NCBI RefSeq assembly: GCF_000024105.1
Contig: NC_013171.1
Coordinates: 1,484,501-1,548,500 of the forward strand
DNA length: 64,000 nucleotides
Direction: 5' to 3'
Source of the DNA: Anaerococcus prevotii DSM 20548
Lineage (GTDB): Bacteria; Bacillota; Clostridia; Tissierellales; Peptoniphilaceae
Of the stretch, positions 33,578 through 42,250 are shown one piece after another; position 1 is the first letter of the stretch; every line of letters starts with the position of its first letter. The notes beneath the pieces are model-generated. The model was not told the origin of the DNA, ran no database searches, and saw only the letters and a program-made list of their open reading frames with translations. The position numbers and the translations under genes were made by a program.

Positions 33578-36500
33578 TTATCTATCATCGTCTTTTCTTT
33601 TTTTGCTTACGAACAATCCACCTACTGCTGTAGCTAGTGTTGCCATTACTCCTGTTAATGACTCTACTCCTGTCTTAACATTTGTATTAGCAGCCTTGCC
33701 TGTCTTGTTTGTTGTTTGAACAGTTTTATCTGCTACAAGTCCCTTAGCTTTTTCGTAGATTAATTCGCTTGCTGGGATGAAGTTTCTTGATCCATCTGGA
33801 TATACTAATGTTGCCTTTCCTTGTGCATCAACGATTACTTCTTTTGCATTTGGATTAGCTTTCTTCACATTATCAGCTATTTCTCTTCTTTCAGCATCTG
33901 TTAAGTTACCCTTATCGGCTACTCCAAGCTTTTTGCTTGGTGCAACTGCTAAGTTACCTTCAGCATCTGTTTTATCTTTTATAGATTTTTCTTTTTCGCT
34001 TACTGTCTTGTCAGAAGAGATATAATTCTTTGATCCATCTGGGTAAATTAGAGTTGCATTACCCTTGTTATCAACGTCAACGTCTTTAGCCTTAGGGTTT
34101 GCCTTCTTAACTTCTTCCTTAACCTTACCCTTTTCCTCTTCAGTTAAGTTGTCTTTATCTTCTACTTCTGTTTTTCCTGGAAGATTTGGACTAATATTAT
34201 CAGAAACGTCACTAGCTTTACCATTTAGTGCTTTTTCCGCTTCTTCTAGCGCTTTCTTAGCTTTGTTAACATCGTCTTGACTTGCATTTGGATCTTGTAG
34301 TACTTTTTCGGCATCTGCTAATGCTTTGTTGTATGCATCCTTTTTGTCTTGGTCTGCATTTGTATACTTATCTGATGCTTTTGTTGTGTCTTTTTTAGCT
34401 GCTTCAGCTTCTAGTGCTTTTTTATCTACTGATGTTGATTCACCATTTAGTGCTTTTTCTGCATCTTCTAGCGCTTTCTTAGCTTTATTGACATCGTCTT
34501 GACTTGCATTTGGATCTTGTAGTACTTTTTCGGCATCTGCTAATGCTTTGTTGTATGCATCCTTTTTGTCTTGGTCTGCATTTGTGTACTTATCTGATGC
34601 TTTTGTTGTGTCTTTTTTAGCTGCTTCAGCTTCTAGTGCTTTTTTATCTACTGATGTTGATTCACCGTTTAGTGCTTTTTCTGCATCTTCTAGTGCTTGC
34701 TTAGCTTTGTTGACATCGTCTTGACTTGCATTTGGATCTTTTAGTACTTTTTCGGCATCTGCTAGTGCTTTGTTGTATGCATCCTTTTTGTCTTGGTCTG
34801 CATTCTTGTACTTGTCTGTATCCTTAGTAGTATTTTCTTTGTCTACTTCTTTTTGAAGTGCTGATTTATCTACTTCTGGAGTTTTTTCTCCATTTAATGC
34901 TTCTTCTGCTGCTGTTAAAGCGTCTTTAGCTTTGTTGACATCTTCTTGGCTTGCATTTGGATTTTCAAGGACTTTCTTAGCATCTTCTAGTGCTTTGTCG
35001 TATGCATCCTTTTTATTTTGGTCTGCATTTTTGTACTTGTCTGTATCCTTAGTAGTATTTTCTTTGGCTACTTCTTTTTGAAGTGCTGATTTATCTACTT
35101 CTGGAGTTTTTTTGCCGTTTAAAGCTTCTTCTGCTGATGTTAAAGCGTCTTTAGCTTTGTTGACATCTTCTTGGCTTGCATTTGGATCTTCAAGTACTTT
35201 CTTAGCATCTTCTAGTGCTTTGTCGTATGCATCCTTTTTATCTTGGTCTGCATTCTTATACTTGTCTGATGCTTTTGTATCATCTTTTTTATCTACTTCA
35301 TTTTGAAGTGGTCTCTTATCAACATCTGTTTTTGCTTTTTCAGTTACTGTCTTGTCTGCTGGAATTTCATTTGTTGTTCCGTCTTCGTAAGTTAATGTTG
35401 CATTACCCTTATCATCAACTGTTACGTCTTTAGCTTCTGGGTTTGCTTTCTTAACTTCTTCAACTACTTTAGCTTTTTCGTCTTCAGTTAACTTATCTTT
35501 GTTTGCAACTTCTGTCTTAGTTGGATCAACTGCTGGGTTCTTTTCAGCATCTGTTTTTGCTTTTTCAGTTACTGTCTTTTCTCCAGGAATTTCATTTGTT
35601 GTTCCGTCTTCGTAAGTTAATGTTGCATTACCCTTATCATCAACTGTTACGTCTTTAGCTTCTGGGTTTGCTTTCTTAACTTCTTCAACTACTTTAGCTT
35701 TTTCGTCTTCAGTTAACTTATCTTTGTTTGCAACTTCTGTCTTAGTTGGATCAACTGCTGGGTTCTTTTCAGCATCTGTTTTTGCTTTTTCAGTTACTGT
35801 CTTTTCTCCAGGAATTTCATTTGTTGTTCCATCTTCGTAAGTTAATGTTGCATTACCCTTATCATCAACTGTTACGTCTTTAGCTTCTGGGTTTGCTTTC
35901 TTAACTTCTTCAACTACTTTAGCTTTTTCGTCTTCAGTTAACTTATCTTTGTTTGCAACTTCTGTCTTAGTTGGATCAACTGCTGGGTTCTTTTCAGCAT
36001 CTGTTTTTGCTTTTTCAGTTACTGTCTTTTCTCCAGGAATTTCATTTGTTGTTCCATCTTCGTAAGTTAATGTTGCATTACCCTTATCATCAACTGTTAC
36101 GTCTTTAGCTTCTGGGTTTGCTTTCTTAACTTCTTCAACTACTTTAGCTTTTTCGTCTTCAGTTAACTTATCTTTGTTTGCAACTTCTGTCTTAGTTGGA
36201 TCAACTGCTGGATTCTTTTGTGCATCTGTTTGAGTCTTAGCGTCTTTCCAAACAGCATAAACAGTTTGTCCTTCTGTTACTTTATCTAAGATTCCTGCTT
36301 CAGCTTCTATTGCATCAGGTTTGCTTGCCCAACCTACGAATTCTTTTCCTTCTTGAGTTGGTGTTGGTGCTTGAACTCCGTCAGTTATATCATCTGTCTT
36401 TGTAGTTGAATTATCGTCAAACTTACCGCCATTAGCATCAAATGTTACTAATTTTTCATCTGAGTAAATTGCATATACAACTTGGTGAGTAGTTATTGGA

Positions 36501-39500
36501 GTTTCTGATGTGAATTTTTTATCTGCTGATAATTTATTGAAGGCATCTGATTTAACAGTTGTTGCTCCTAGTTCAGCTTTACCTGCTTCAGTTACCCAAC
36601 CTAGGAATGTCTTGCCTTCTGCTGTTGGATTTTCAGCAAATTTATCTCCTGTACCTTCTGCTACATTTGCACCTGTAAATCCGTTTGCTGTATATCCTGC
36701 ATCCTCAAGATATTTCACGTTATCTGGAGCAATTCTTACTGATCTTGTGCTAGCATCAGCAAACTTTCCATCTGTTGTATCGAATAATACTCTTGTTCTT
36801 ACTCTTGATTCAACTAACTCAGTTGGTAGGGAAGATCCGTCTGATGCATTGAAATAGAGCTTCATATCTTTTTTAAGAACTAGCTTGTTATTTCCTTCTG
36901 CATCAACATCTCTAGCTGATGTTCCAGCTTTTGAAATTTCTCCTAGTTTATTAAGATCGATATCATATCTATAAACCCTATATTCTTTTTCTCCATTAGC
37001 TCCTTTTAATGTAAGCTTAGAACTATTGTCTGTTGTGACATTTCCATCTTTATCATATTCATTAGCTAGGGCTTGAGTTTTACCTAAAAGTGCTATATCA
37101 TCTAAAAGCTCTGTACGCATTCTGATTAATCCGCCGTCATATTTTGTATAACCTTGAATCTTATCAGTAGTTTTCATAAATTCAGTGTTATCAGATGGTA
37201 AAGCCTTAGGGTCTTTGTAGAAATCATCAGTTCCTTCTGCATAGTCATTTGTAAAGATAACTTGGTATGGTTTATATAATGATTTTCTCATTGAAACTTC
37301 TGATAATGTGTCTGTAGAATCAACCCAAGCTATATTAGTATATCTCTCTGGGCTTTTTTCTAGCTCCTTATAAATAATATAAGATTCCAGACTATCTACT
37401 TTTTTTCCACTAGCATCATAATGTTCTACAAGTATTTTTGTACCAGGCTCTAACTTTGATTTAGTTATCCAAGCTTTTCCTAAGCCTTCTAAGATATTAT
37501 CAGGATCATTTGGCTTTTCCCAACCTACTAGCTTCTTTTTGTATACAATTTCACTTTGTTCTGTTTCACCTTTAAGAGTGTACTTTAATTTGATATCTCC
37601 ATTGGCAGAATTATTAAGTTTAACCTTAATATTTCCTGAATTTGATTCTACTTTGAGTTCGGTTCCACCATCTGCATTATGTTGATTTACAAAACTTACT
37701 GGTGAAGTATGATCAGGAGTGTCAGGTAAGAGAACTCTAATTCCTTCACCCTTCTTTATTGTGGCACCTTCTCTTAATGTGAATTCATAGGTTCCAGGGC
37801 TAGTTTCATCGACTGAATCAACCCCTTGTTTCCAGAAAGAAACTGTACTGTTATAATAACCCTGCTTATTTCTTAGTATTGCCTGATTTTTATCCCCAAC
37901 TTGAATTATAACTTGACCGCCTTCAGGAACGTTTGTTGTGTTGATAGTATACTTTTCCCCTTTAGGTACAACAAAATCCTCGTCAAATGTTTTTTCAAAA
38001 ATTGTCCATCCCTTTGTGTTTGGTTCTACCCAACCAGCAGCCATTGAAAAGTCTGTTTTTCTTTTGCCTGGTGTAAACTCTTCGTTCAACTTTGTCTTAT
38101 CAATTAAATAATCTATAGATGAAAAATATATACCAGATTGATTGATATACTGGTCAAGAGTAGGAACGCCAACAGCCTTTATTTCATTATTTTTGAATGC
38201 ATTTACGGAATCATTTCTGGCAATAACTACATATGCTAGACCATCTTTTATTGTAATATCAGCTTTTTTAATTCCTATTTTCTTTACCCAGGATCCTTGT
38301 TTTCTATCGTTAGTAAGGACATTTGTATAGGCTACATTACCATTAGTATCTTCTTTTAAATAATCAACTAGTTTTGCATCAAATACTTGTGCAAATCCAA
38401 TCGGCTTACCGTCTACATCTTTAATGTTTTCACCAATAGATCCACCTCTTTTTCCTAGATATTCTGTTCTTAAAATACCTATTTGAGTAGAGTCATCATA
38501 TTCTTTTGGATTTGCTATAAATTCTGACATGTAAGACCTTTGGATGGCAATCCTTTCGCCTTTTTCTTGCTTTGGTCCTTCTAACACTGTTGAACTAATG
38601 TTATCTGATAAGTCCACAGAAGTTACCTTTGTATAGGATGAGTAGTCAACAGAAGTTCCCTTAGGTGCATAGGTATAAATTTCTGTTCCTTCTGCAACAT
38701 TTGGTCTTGCTTTGTTTACTAACCTTAACTGTACTATATAATTTTCCTTTGGAATCTCATTAATAGATTTGCCATCCTTTAGAACAATATTCATAGGGAA
38801 ATTGACTCTTTTGCCTGCCCTAGGTCCACTATATAATTTGGTAATATCTAGACGCTTTTCACCATTAACATCATAGAATTTTTCTGTTGTTTTTCCATCT
38901 TCACCAACAACATAAGATTTTTCAAAATCAATTTTATCTGTCAAATCACCAAAGTTAACTACAATTCTATGCCAGACTCCGGAACCAACTCCATTTAATT
39001 CATTATATATAAATCTTAAATTTGTGTTACCTTCTGCATCAGCAAAAGTTCCATCATAATTAATATCATATATACTTACTGGGTCACTAGCTGAAACTCT
39101 TCTAAACCTTTGGCCTTCAGCTAATTTCCAATAACCTTTGTCTTTTAGTTCTTGATCCCAATTTTCTTTTGCTTTTGCTTCTGTAAACTCTTTTTCATCA
39201 GGATTAGATTCTTTTAAGGCTTGTGGTTCTGTCTTTTCACTTATTTGAATACCAGCATTTAATAACGGAGCAAAATCAATATCTTTATATTTATCTGCTG
39301 CTTCTTCAAGAATAGCATCTATTTCTTCTTGATTTGTAGATTTTTCTATCCTTGTTAGGTAGTTAGCTAGGTCTTGTTTTCTTTGTTCTTCTGTTGGAAC
39401 TTCTTTTTTGTCGGCTCCGTCATTGCTTTTTTCAAGTTTTTCCTCAGCCTTTACATCAACTGTGATTTTAAGATCTTTTTCAGATCCATCAGCAAATGTA

Positions 39501-39958
39501 ATTGTAGCTTCAACAGTCTTTTCTCCTGCTTCTTTGGTGTCTGCTGGAGCTTTTACTGTAAGTTTAGCGTCTTCTGGTAGGTTTTTGATTGCTTTTTTGT
39601 AGTCAATTGAGCTATCTCCTACCTTTGCAGTAAGCTTTTCAAGCTCTGCATTGAAATTATCAGCTTCTGTTATAACTTCTTCATCTGGTTCCGGGGTAGC
39701 TACTGGAACTTCAACCTTAGCTTCTCCTTCATCAGGAGTTTCTACTTCTTCTATATCTCCTCTTTCTACTACTTCAGTTTTTGCATTTGCGTTTCCTTCA
39801 GTAGCTTCAACAGATGTTGGAGAAACTAGTAAAGCGTAACCTAGCATGCATGAAACTAAGCCTATAGAAAGCTTTCTGGTTGCATACTTTGGTTTTCTGA
39901 TAGATCCTTTGAGTTTCTTGTACTCAATAATCTTCACTAATTTGTCATTAGTATCCAT
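33578..39958 (-). CDS. Giant repetitive cell-wall-anchored surface protein (YSIRK signal, Rib-like and FIVAR repeats)
   Basis: This predicted adhesin or matrix protein has 2126 residues. Residues 24-56 form a YSIRK-type signal (YATRKLSIGLVSCMLG then a hydrophobic stretch). A Rib-like domain lies at about 105-170, followed by ~850 residues of non-repetitive ligand-binding-like sequence. Two Listeria-Bacteroides-type repeats (FDANGGKF, ending FVGWASKP and YAVWK) lie at about 1090-1240. Four 75-residue Rib-like units (KTEVANKDKLTEDEKAKVV) lie at 1247-1547. Five FIVAR units (KDAYDKALEDAKKVL) lie at about 1549-1915, and two more Rib-like units at 1920-2070. The end is NVKTGVESLTG, a hydrophobic stretch and KKRKDDD, a wall-sorting signal with NVKTG in place of LPxTG. 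The start has AAGAAAGG upstream. Binding partner unknown. Confidence 0.9.
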   Translation of the reverse strand: MDTNDKLVKIIEYKKLKGSIRKPKYATRKLSIGLVSCMLGYALLVSPTSVEATEGNANAKTEVVERGDIEEVETPDEGEAKVEVPVATPEPDEEVITEADNFNAELEKLTAKVGDSSIDYKKAIKNLPEDAKLTVKAPADTKEAGEKTVEATITFADGSEKDLKITVDVKAEEKLEKSNDGADKKEVPTEEQRKQDLANYLTRIEKSTNQEEIDAILEEAADKYKDIDFAPLLNAGIQISEKTEPQALKESNPDEKEFTEAKAKENWDQELKDKGYWKLAEGQRFRRVSASDPVSIYDINYDGTFADAEGNTNLRFIYNELNGVGSGVWHRIVVNFGDLTDKIDFEKSYVVGEDGKTTEKFYDVNGEKRLDITKLYSGPRAGKRVNFPMNIVLKDGKSINEIPKENYIVQLRLVNKARPNVAEGTEIYTYAPKGTSVDYSSYTKVTSVDLSDNISSTVLEGPKQEKGERIAIQRSYMSEFIANPKEYDDSTQIGILRTEYLGKRGGSIGENIKDVDGKPIGFAQVFDAKLVDYLKEDTNGNVAYTNVLTNDRKQGSWVKKIGIKKADITIKDGLAYVVIARNDSVNAFKNNEIKAVGVPTLDQYINQSGIYFSSIDYLIDKTKLNEEFTPGKRKTDFSMAAGWVEPNTKGWTIFEKTFDEDFVVPKGEKYTINTTNVPEGGQVIIQVGDKNQAILRNKQGYYNSTVSFWKQGVDSVDETSPGTYEFTLREGATIKKGEGIRVLLPDTPDHTSPVSFVNQHNADGGTELKVESNSGNIKVKLNNSANGDIKLKYTLKGETEQSEIVYKKKLVGWEKPNDPDNILEGLGKAWITKSKLEPGTKILVEHYDASGKKVDSLESYIIYKELEKSPERYTNIAWVDSTDTLSEVSMRKSLYKPYQVIFTNDYAEGTDDFYKDPKALPSDNTEFMKTTDKIQGYTKYDGGLIRMRTELLDDIALLGKTQALANEYDKDGNVTTDNSSKLTLKGANGEKEYRVYRYDIDLNKLGEISKAGTSARDVDAEGNNKLVLKKDMKLYFNASDGSSLPTELVESRVRTRVLFDTTDGKFADASTRSVRIAPDNVKYLEDAGYTANGFTGANVAEGTGDKFAENPTAEGKTFLGWVTEAGKAELGATTVKSDAFNKLSADKKFTSETPITTHQVVYAIYSDEKLVTFDANGGKFDDNSTTKTDDITDGVQAPTPTQEGKEFVGWASKPDAIEAEAGILDKVTEGQTVYAVWKDAKTQTDAQKNPAVDPTKTEVANKDKLTEDEKAKVVEEVKKANPEAKDVTVDDKGNATLTYEDGTTNEIPGEKTVTEKAKTDAEKNPAVDPTKTEVANKDKLTEDEKAKVVEEVKKANPEAKDVTVDDKGNATLTYEDGTTNEIPGEKTVTEKAKTDAEKNPAVDPTKTEVANKDKLTEDEKAKVVEEVKKANPEAKDVTVDDKGNATLTYEDGTTNEIPGEKTVTEKAKTDAEKNPAVDPTKTEVANKDKLTEDEKAKVVEEVKKANPEAKDVTVDDKGNATLTYEDGTTNEIPADKTVTEKAKTDVDKRPLQNEVDKKDDTKASDKYKNADQDKKDAYDKALEDAKKVLEDPNASQEDVNKAKDALTSAEEALNGKKTPEVDKSALQKEVAKENTTKDTDKYKNADQNKKDAYDKALEDAKKVLENPNASQEDVNKAKDALTAAEEALNGEKTPEVDKSALQKEVDKENTTKDTDKYKNADQDKKDAYNKALADAEKVLKDPNASQDDVNKAKQALEDAEKALNGESTSVDKKALEAEAAKKDTTKASDKYTNADQDKKDAYNKALADAEKVLQDPNASQDDVNKAKKALEDAEKALNGESTSVDKKALEAEAAKKDTTKASDKYTNADQDKKDAYNKALADAEKVLQDPNASQDDVNKAKKALEEAEKALNGKASDVSDNISPNLPGKTEVEDKDNLTEEEKGKVKEEVKKANPKAKDVDVDNKGNATLIYPDGSKNYISSDKTVSEKEKSIKDKTDAEGNLAVAPSKKLGVADKGNLTDAERREIADNVKKANPNAKEVIVDAQGKATLVYPDGSRNFIPASELIYEKAKGLVADKTVQTTNKTGKAANTNVKTGVESLTGVMATLATAVGGLFVSKKRKDDDR
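34213..35313 (-). repeat. Five FIVAR-coding tandem repeats
   Basis: Five units of about 220 bases each encode the three-helix FIVAR domain. The two C-terminal units (roughly 34213-34430 and 34440-34655) are nearly identical at the base level, while the others have diverged, pointing to recent duplication at the C-terminal side. Confidence 0.85.
35318..36217 (-). repeat. Four near-identical 225-bp tandem repeats
   Basis: Four units of exactly 225 bases (75 codons) encode Rib-like modules with the PTKTEVANKDKLTEDEK start and YEDGTTNEIPGEKTV end. Only a few scattered bases differ, apart from the last codons of the final unit (IPADK rather than IPGEK). Such identity makes copy-number change by recombination or slippage likely. 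Confidence 0.88.
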
Positions 39959-39961
39959 ATT

Positions 39962-40036
39962 TTAATCCTTTCTTAAGTACATTTTGGCCCTTCCTTCTGT
40001 CTTGTATCTTGTTAAAGTACAGGCCCGAAATAACAT
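39962..40036 (-). CDS. Possible 24-residue leader ORF upstream of the surface-protein gene
   Basis: An ATG at 40036 has AAAGGGGAG at good spacing and opens a 24-codon frame (begins MLFRACTLTRYK, ends MYLRKD) ending in TAA at 39964-39962. The stop codon lies three bases before the surface-protein ATG, and the last codons overlap that gene's ribosome binding site (AAGAAAGG). It lies wholly inside the mRNA leader predicted from the promoter at 40063-40090. The peptide is basic and has no recognised family. It could be a regulatory leader peptide or simply an untranslated leader with chance codons; the placement of its own ribosome binding site favours the former. The rest of the 40091-40469 gap is AT-rich and holds nothing else I can support. 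Confidence 0.4.
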   Translation of the reverse strand: MLFRACTLTRYKTEGRAKMYLRKD

Positions 40037-40062
40037 AATTTGACTCCCCTTTCAGAAAATCA

Positions 40063-40090
40063 ATTGTATAATATTAGAAATAATTTGCAA
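40063..40090 (-). promoter_or_regulatory. Promoter of the surface-protein gene
   Basis: TTGCAA (40085-40090), a 16-base spacer and TACAAT (40063-40068) lie on the minus strand and would give a leader of about 100 bases that contains the small ORF. Confidence 0.55.
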
Positions 40091-40469
40091 GCGAAACTAG
40101 GCTATTTTTACCCGAAAAATTAAAAAACCAATATATATATAAATTCCCAATATATTACAAATTACCCCTCCGAATTTGCGGGGTTTAATCTTGAATAGGT
40201 AACTTTGATTATAATTATTTATTATTTTACTTGACTTATCTTTCTGATATTTTTTACCGTATAGTTAATATTTGTTAATATTATCTTTTACAAGAGGACT
40301 TAAGATTCTTATTTATCAAGATAGGATTTTGAATTTATTTTTATTAATAGAATTTTCTCTTCTATATACTATATAGTAAGAAGCTTAGAATTACCTTTGA
40401 TAAAAAGCTCGTAGTGAGTATAATACTAATTAATTATTAAAAATTTTGTTTAATTATAAGGAGAAACTT

Positions 40470-41795
40470 TTGAATAAGAGAAAAAAAGATATTTTAGTCA
40501 GCGGACTTGCGCTTTTTGCTATATTTTTCGGGGCAGGAAATTTGATATTTCCTCCATATCTGGGCGTAAGTGCTGGCAGCGGTTGGTTTAGGACTATGTT
40601 AGGTTTCCTTCTTGCCGACCCTGTTATACCAATTTTAACTGTATTTATAACTGCCTTTGCAGGCGGGAGAGCTGTCGATATTGGAAAGCGTGTTGGTTCT
40701 GGATTTTCCAAGGTCCTAACCCTTGCTGCAATAATCTGTATAGGACCTGCCTTTGCGATTCCTAGGACAGCTGCAACTACATATGAGGTGGGCTTTGCCC
40801 CATTTTTCCCTAACCTTCCGATTTGGGCCCTTACTTTTGTATTTTTCGCTATTACCCTCTTGCTCTCTTTTAAGGAGAGTAATGTGGTAAATATTATCGG
40901 CAAATATATTACACCTGCCTTGCTTTTCTTCCTTTTGGTTTTGATAGTAAAGGCTATAGTAAGTCCTATTGGTACTCCTATAGAAAATACTAAGGATGGT
41001 GGATTTTTCGTAAATGGTTTCTACGAAGGTTATCAGACTCTGGACGCTTTTGCATCTCCCCTATTTACCGGTATTGTGGTGACAGATATCCTTAGGAAAG
41101 GCTATGGACAAGGCTCTAGGAAAGATAGAAGGTCCTTTATCATCTGGGTGGGACTAGTAGCTTCCATATTTCTAGCTATAGTTTACGGTGGTCTAACCTA
41201 CCTTGGAGCTAGTGCGAGCAAGGTCTTTAGTGCAGATGATTCTCGTGTAGATATTTTAGTAAATCTTGTCTATATGCTTTTAGGTAATTTCGGCAAGTTT
41301 GCCCTAAGCATAGCGGTAACTCTAGCCTGTCTTACTACAGCGATTGGTCTTACTTCATCAGCTGGAAACTTCATCGAAGAGCTTAGTGGAGGTAAGATTA
41401 AGTATAGTGTGACAGTAGTTGTTGTCACTGTGATTAGTTATTTGCTTTCAAGCCTAGGCGTAGATGCTATAATAAATCTAGCTGTACCAGTCCTAACTGT
41501 GGGTTATCCTATAATAATTGCCCTAGTCTTCTATATGATTTTCGAAAAGAAGATTCCTTACAATATGGCCTATATATTGATGGTAGTCGGGGTATTAATT
41601 ACAGCCCTTATAGAAACTTTCGGAAAGAAATTCGGATTAATTTCCCTACTTGATACGATAAAATCACTTCCTCTAGCACAGTTCGGCTTCACTTGGTTTA
41701 TCCCATCTCTAGTATGCTTTGTGATAGGCTATATCCTAGGCATGATGGGTCTTGGCAAAAGGCGAGAAGAGGATGTTAAGGAAAGTATGTTTTAG
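40470..41795 (+). CDS. brnQ: Branched-chain amino acid transporter BrnQ (LIVCS family)
   Basis: This is a sodium- or proton-coupled importer for Leu, Ile and Val. The start is a TTG at 40470, six bases after AAGGAG, giving 441 residues beginning (M)NKRKKDILVSG. The reading frame extends upstream to another TTG at 40446, but the ribosome binding site would then be inside the gene. LALFAIFFGAGNLIFPPYLG near the N-terminus is the family signature. Twelve hydrophobic segments follow, with AFASPLFTGIVVTDILRKG near residue 195. It is monocistronic with a strong terminator just after the stop codon, and divergent from the surface-protein gene. Confidence 0.94.
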   Translation: MNKRKKDILVSGLALFAIFFGAGNLIFPPYLGVSAGSGWFRTMLGFLLADPVIPILTVFITAFAGGRAVDIGKRVGSGFSKVLTLAAIICIGPAFAIPRTAATTYEVGFAPFFPNLPIWALTFVFFAITLLLSFKESNVVNIIGKYITPALLFFLLVLIVKAIVSPIGTPIENTKDGGFFVNGFYEGYQTLDAFASPLFTGIVVTDILRKGYGQGSRKDRRSFIIWVGLVASIFLAIVYGGLTYLGASASKVFSADDSRVDILVNLVYMLLGNFGKFALSIAVTLACLTTAIGLTSSAGNFIEELSGGKIKYSVTVVVVTVISYLLSSLGVDAIINLAVPVLTVGYPIIIALVFYMIFEKKIPYNMAYILMVVGVLITALIETFGKKFGLISLLDTIKSLPLAQFGFTWFIPSLVCFVIGYILGMMGLGKRREEDVKESMF

Positions 41796-41805
41796 AAATA
41801 AAAAT

Positions 41806-41829
41806 ACGGGCTTTGGGGCCCGTTTTTTG
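41806..41829 (+). terminator. Terminator of brnQ
   Basis: ACGGGC pairs with GCCCGT across TTTGGG, followed by TTTTTT. It lies ten bases beyond the stop codon. Confidence 0.88.
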
Positions 41830-41934
41830 GTGGTTATTTATTGGATTTATTTTTTATCGTTAGTAATATTTATTATTAATTAATATACTAGTTTAAACTG
41901 CTACGGATATTTTTGATATATCAACTAATATATA

Positions 41935-41962
41935 TTGATTTTTTAAAAATCAGCAGTATGAT
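41935..41962 (+). promoter_or_regulatory. Promoter of the putative antitoxin RNA
   Basis: TTGATT (41935-41940), a 16-base spacer and TATGAT (41957-41962) would start transcription near 41969. The inverted repeat TGATTTTT/AAAAATCA spans the -35 and spacer. The stretch between the brnQ terminator and this promoter is AT-rich and empty. Confidence 0.55.
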
Positions 41963-41968
41963 AGGATT

Positions 41969-42040
41969 AACCATGATTTCTAGAATCAAAGCATGGTCCG
42001 ACCAAACAAAAAGCGAGCCCCAAGCTCGCTTTTTGTTTTG
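41969..42040 (+). ncRNA. Putative antitoxin RNA (RNA II-like) of a type I toxin-antitoxin locus
   Basis: This short RNA of about 70 bases runs from the predicted start to the terminator at 42004-42038. Its 5' part folds as CCATG...CATGG around ATGATTTCTAGAATC (41973-41987). The same 15 bases occur at 42171-42185 within the toxin gene, which is read from the opposite strand, so this RNA can pair with toxin codons 4-8. A second, weaker match (GGTCC...AAAC, 41995-42007 and 42091-42100) lies near the toxin stop codon. Size, convergence and shared terminator match RNA II of the enterococcal par locus. Expression is inferred. Confidence 0.55.
42004..42038. terminator. Shared bidirectional terminator between toxin mRNA and antitoxin RNA
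   Basis: AAACAAAAAGCGAGC pairs perfectly with GCTCGCTTTTTGTTT across CCCAA. Poly-T lies on both strands, so it can end both the plus-strand small RNA and the minus-strand toxin transcript. Confidence 0.9.
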
Positions 42041-42094
42041 CTAATCGTCATCCTTATTCAGCTTAAGCTTCGCTTAACCACTCCGTGTAGGGTC

Positions 42095-42193
42095 CTAAAC
42101 TAGCCGGACGGGCTTGCTCTCTAGCAATATGCAGATTAAGTGACCAACTATCTCTGCTACGATTGTAGCTATGATTTCTAGAATCGTACGCAC
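42095..42193 (-). CDS. Putative Fst-like type I toxin peptide (32 residues)
   Basis: This tiny gene starts with GTG at 42193 behind GGGAGGTGAGACT and ends at TAG (42095). The 32-residue peptide is mostly one membrane helix: residues 3-24 run TILEIIATIVAEIVGHLICI and on to LLE, and the end is basic (SKPVR). This matches the plan of Fst/Ldr and holin-like toxins, which are about 30 residues with one helix and a charged tail, although it is not a close Fst match in sequence. The mRNA leader folds CCTTCA/TGAAGG (42205-42221) next to the ribosome binding site, and CACCT upstream can pair with its AGGTG, so translation is probably restrained. A convergent small RNA can pair with codons 4-8. It lies just downstream of recQ. 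Confidence 0.65.
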   Translation of the reverse strand: MRTILEIIATIVAEIVGHLICILLESKPVRLV

Positions 42194-42250
42194 AGTCTCA
42201 CCTCCCTTCATGCTATGAAGGTGGATAACGACGTTATTACTATACCTTAT

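Noticed and set aside
34213-36217. Regular repeats suggestive of a CRISPR array
   Set aside because: The units are 220-225 bases with no unique spacers and lie in frame within a surface protein gene.
35112-36857. Several plus-strand ORFs opposite the surface protein gene
   Set aside because: They are antisense frames in a codon-biased repetitive gene, rich in Ser, Phe and Leu, without ribosome binding sites.
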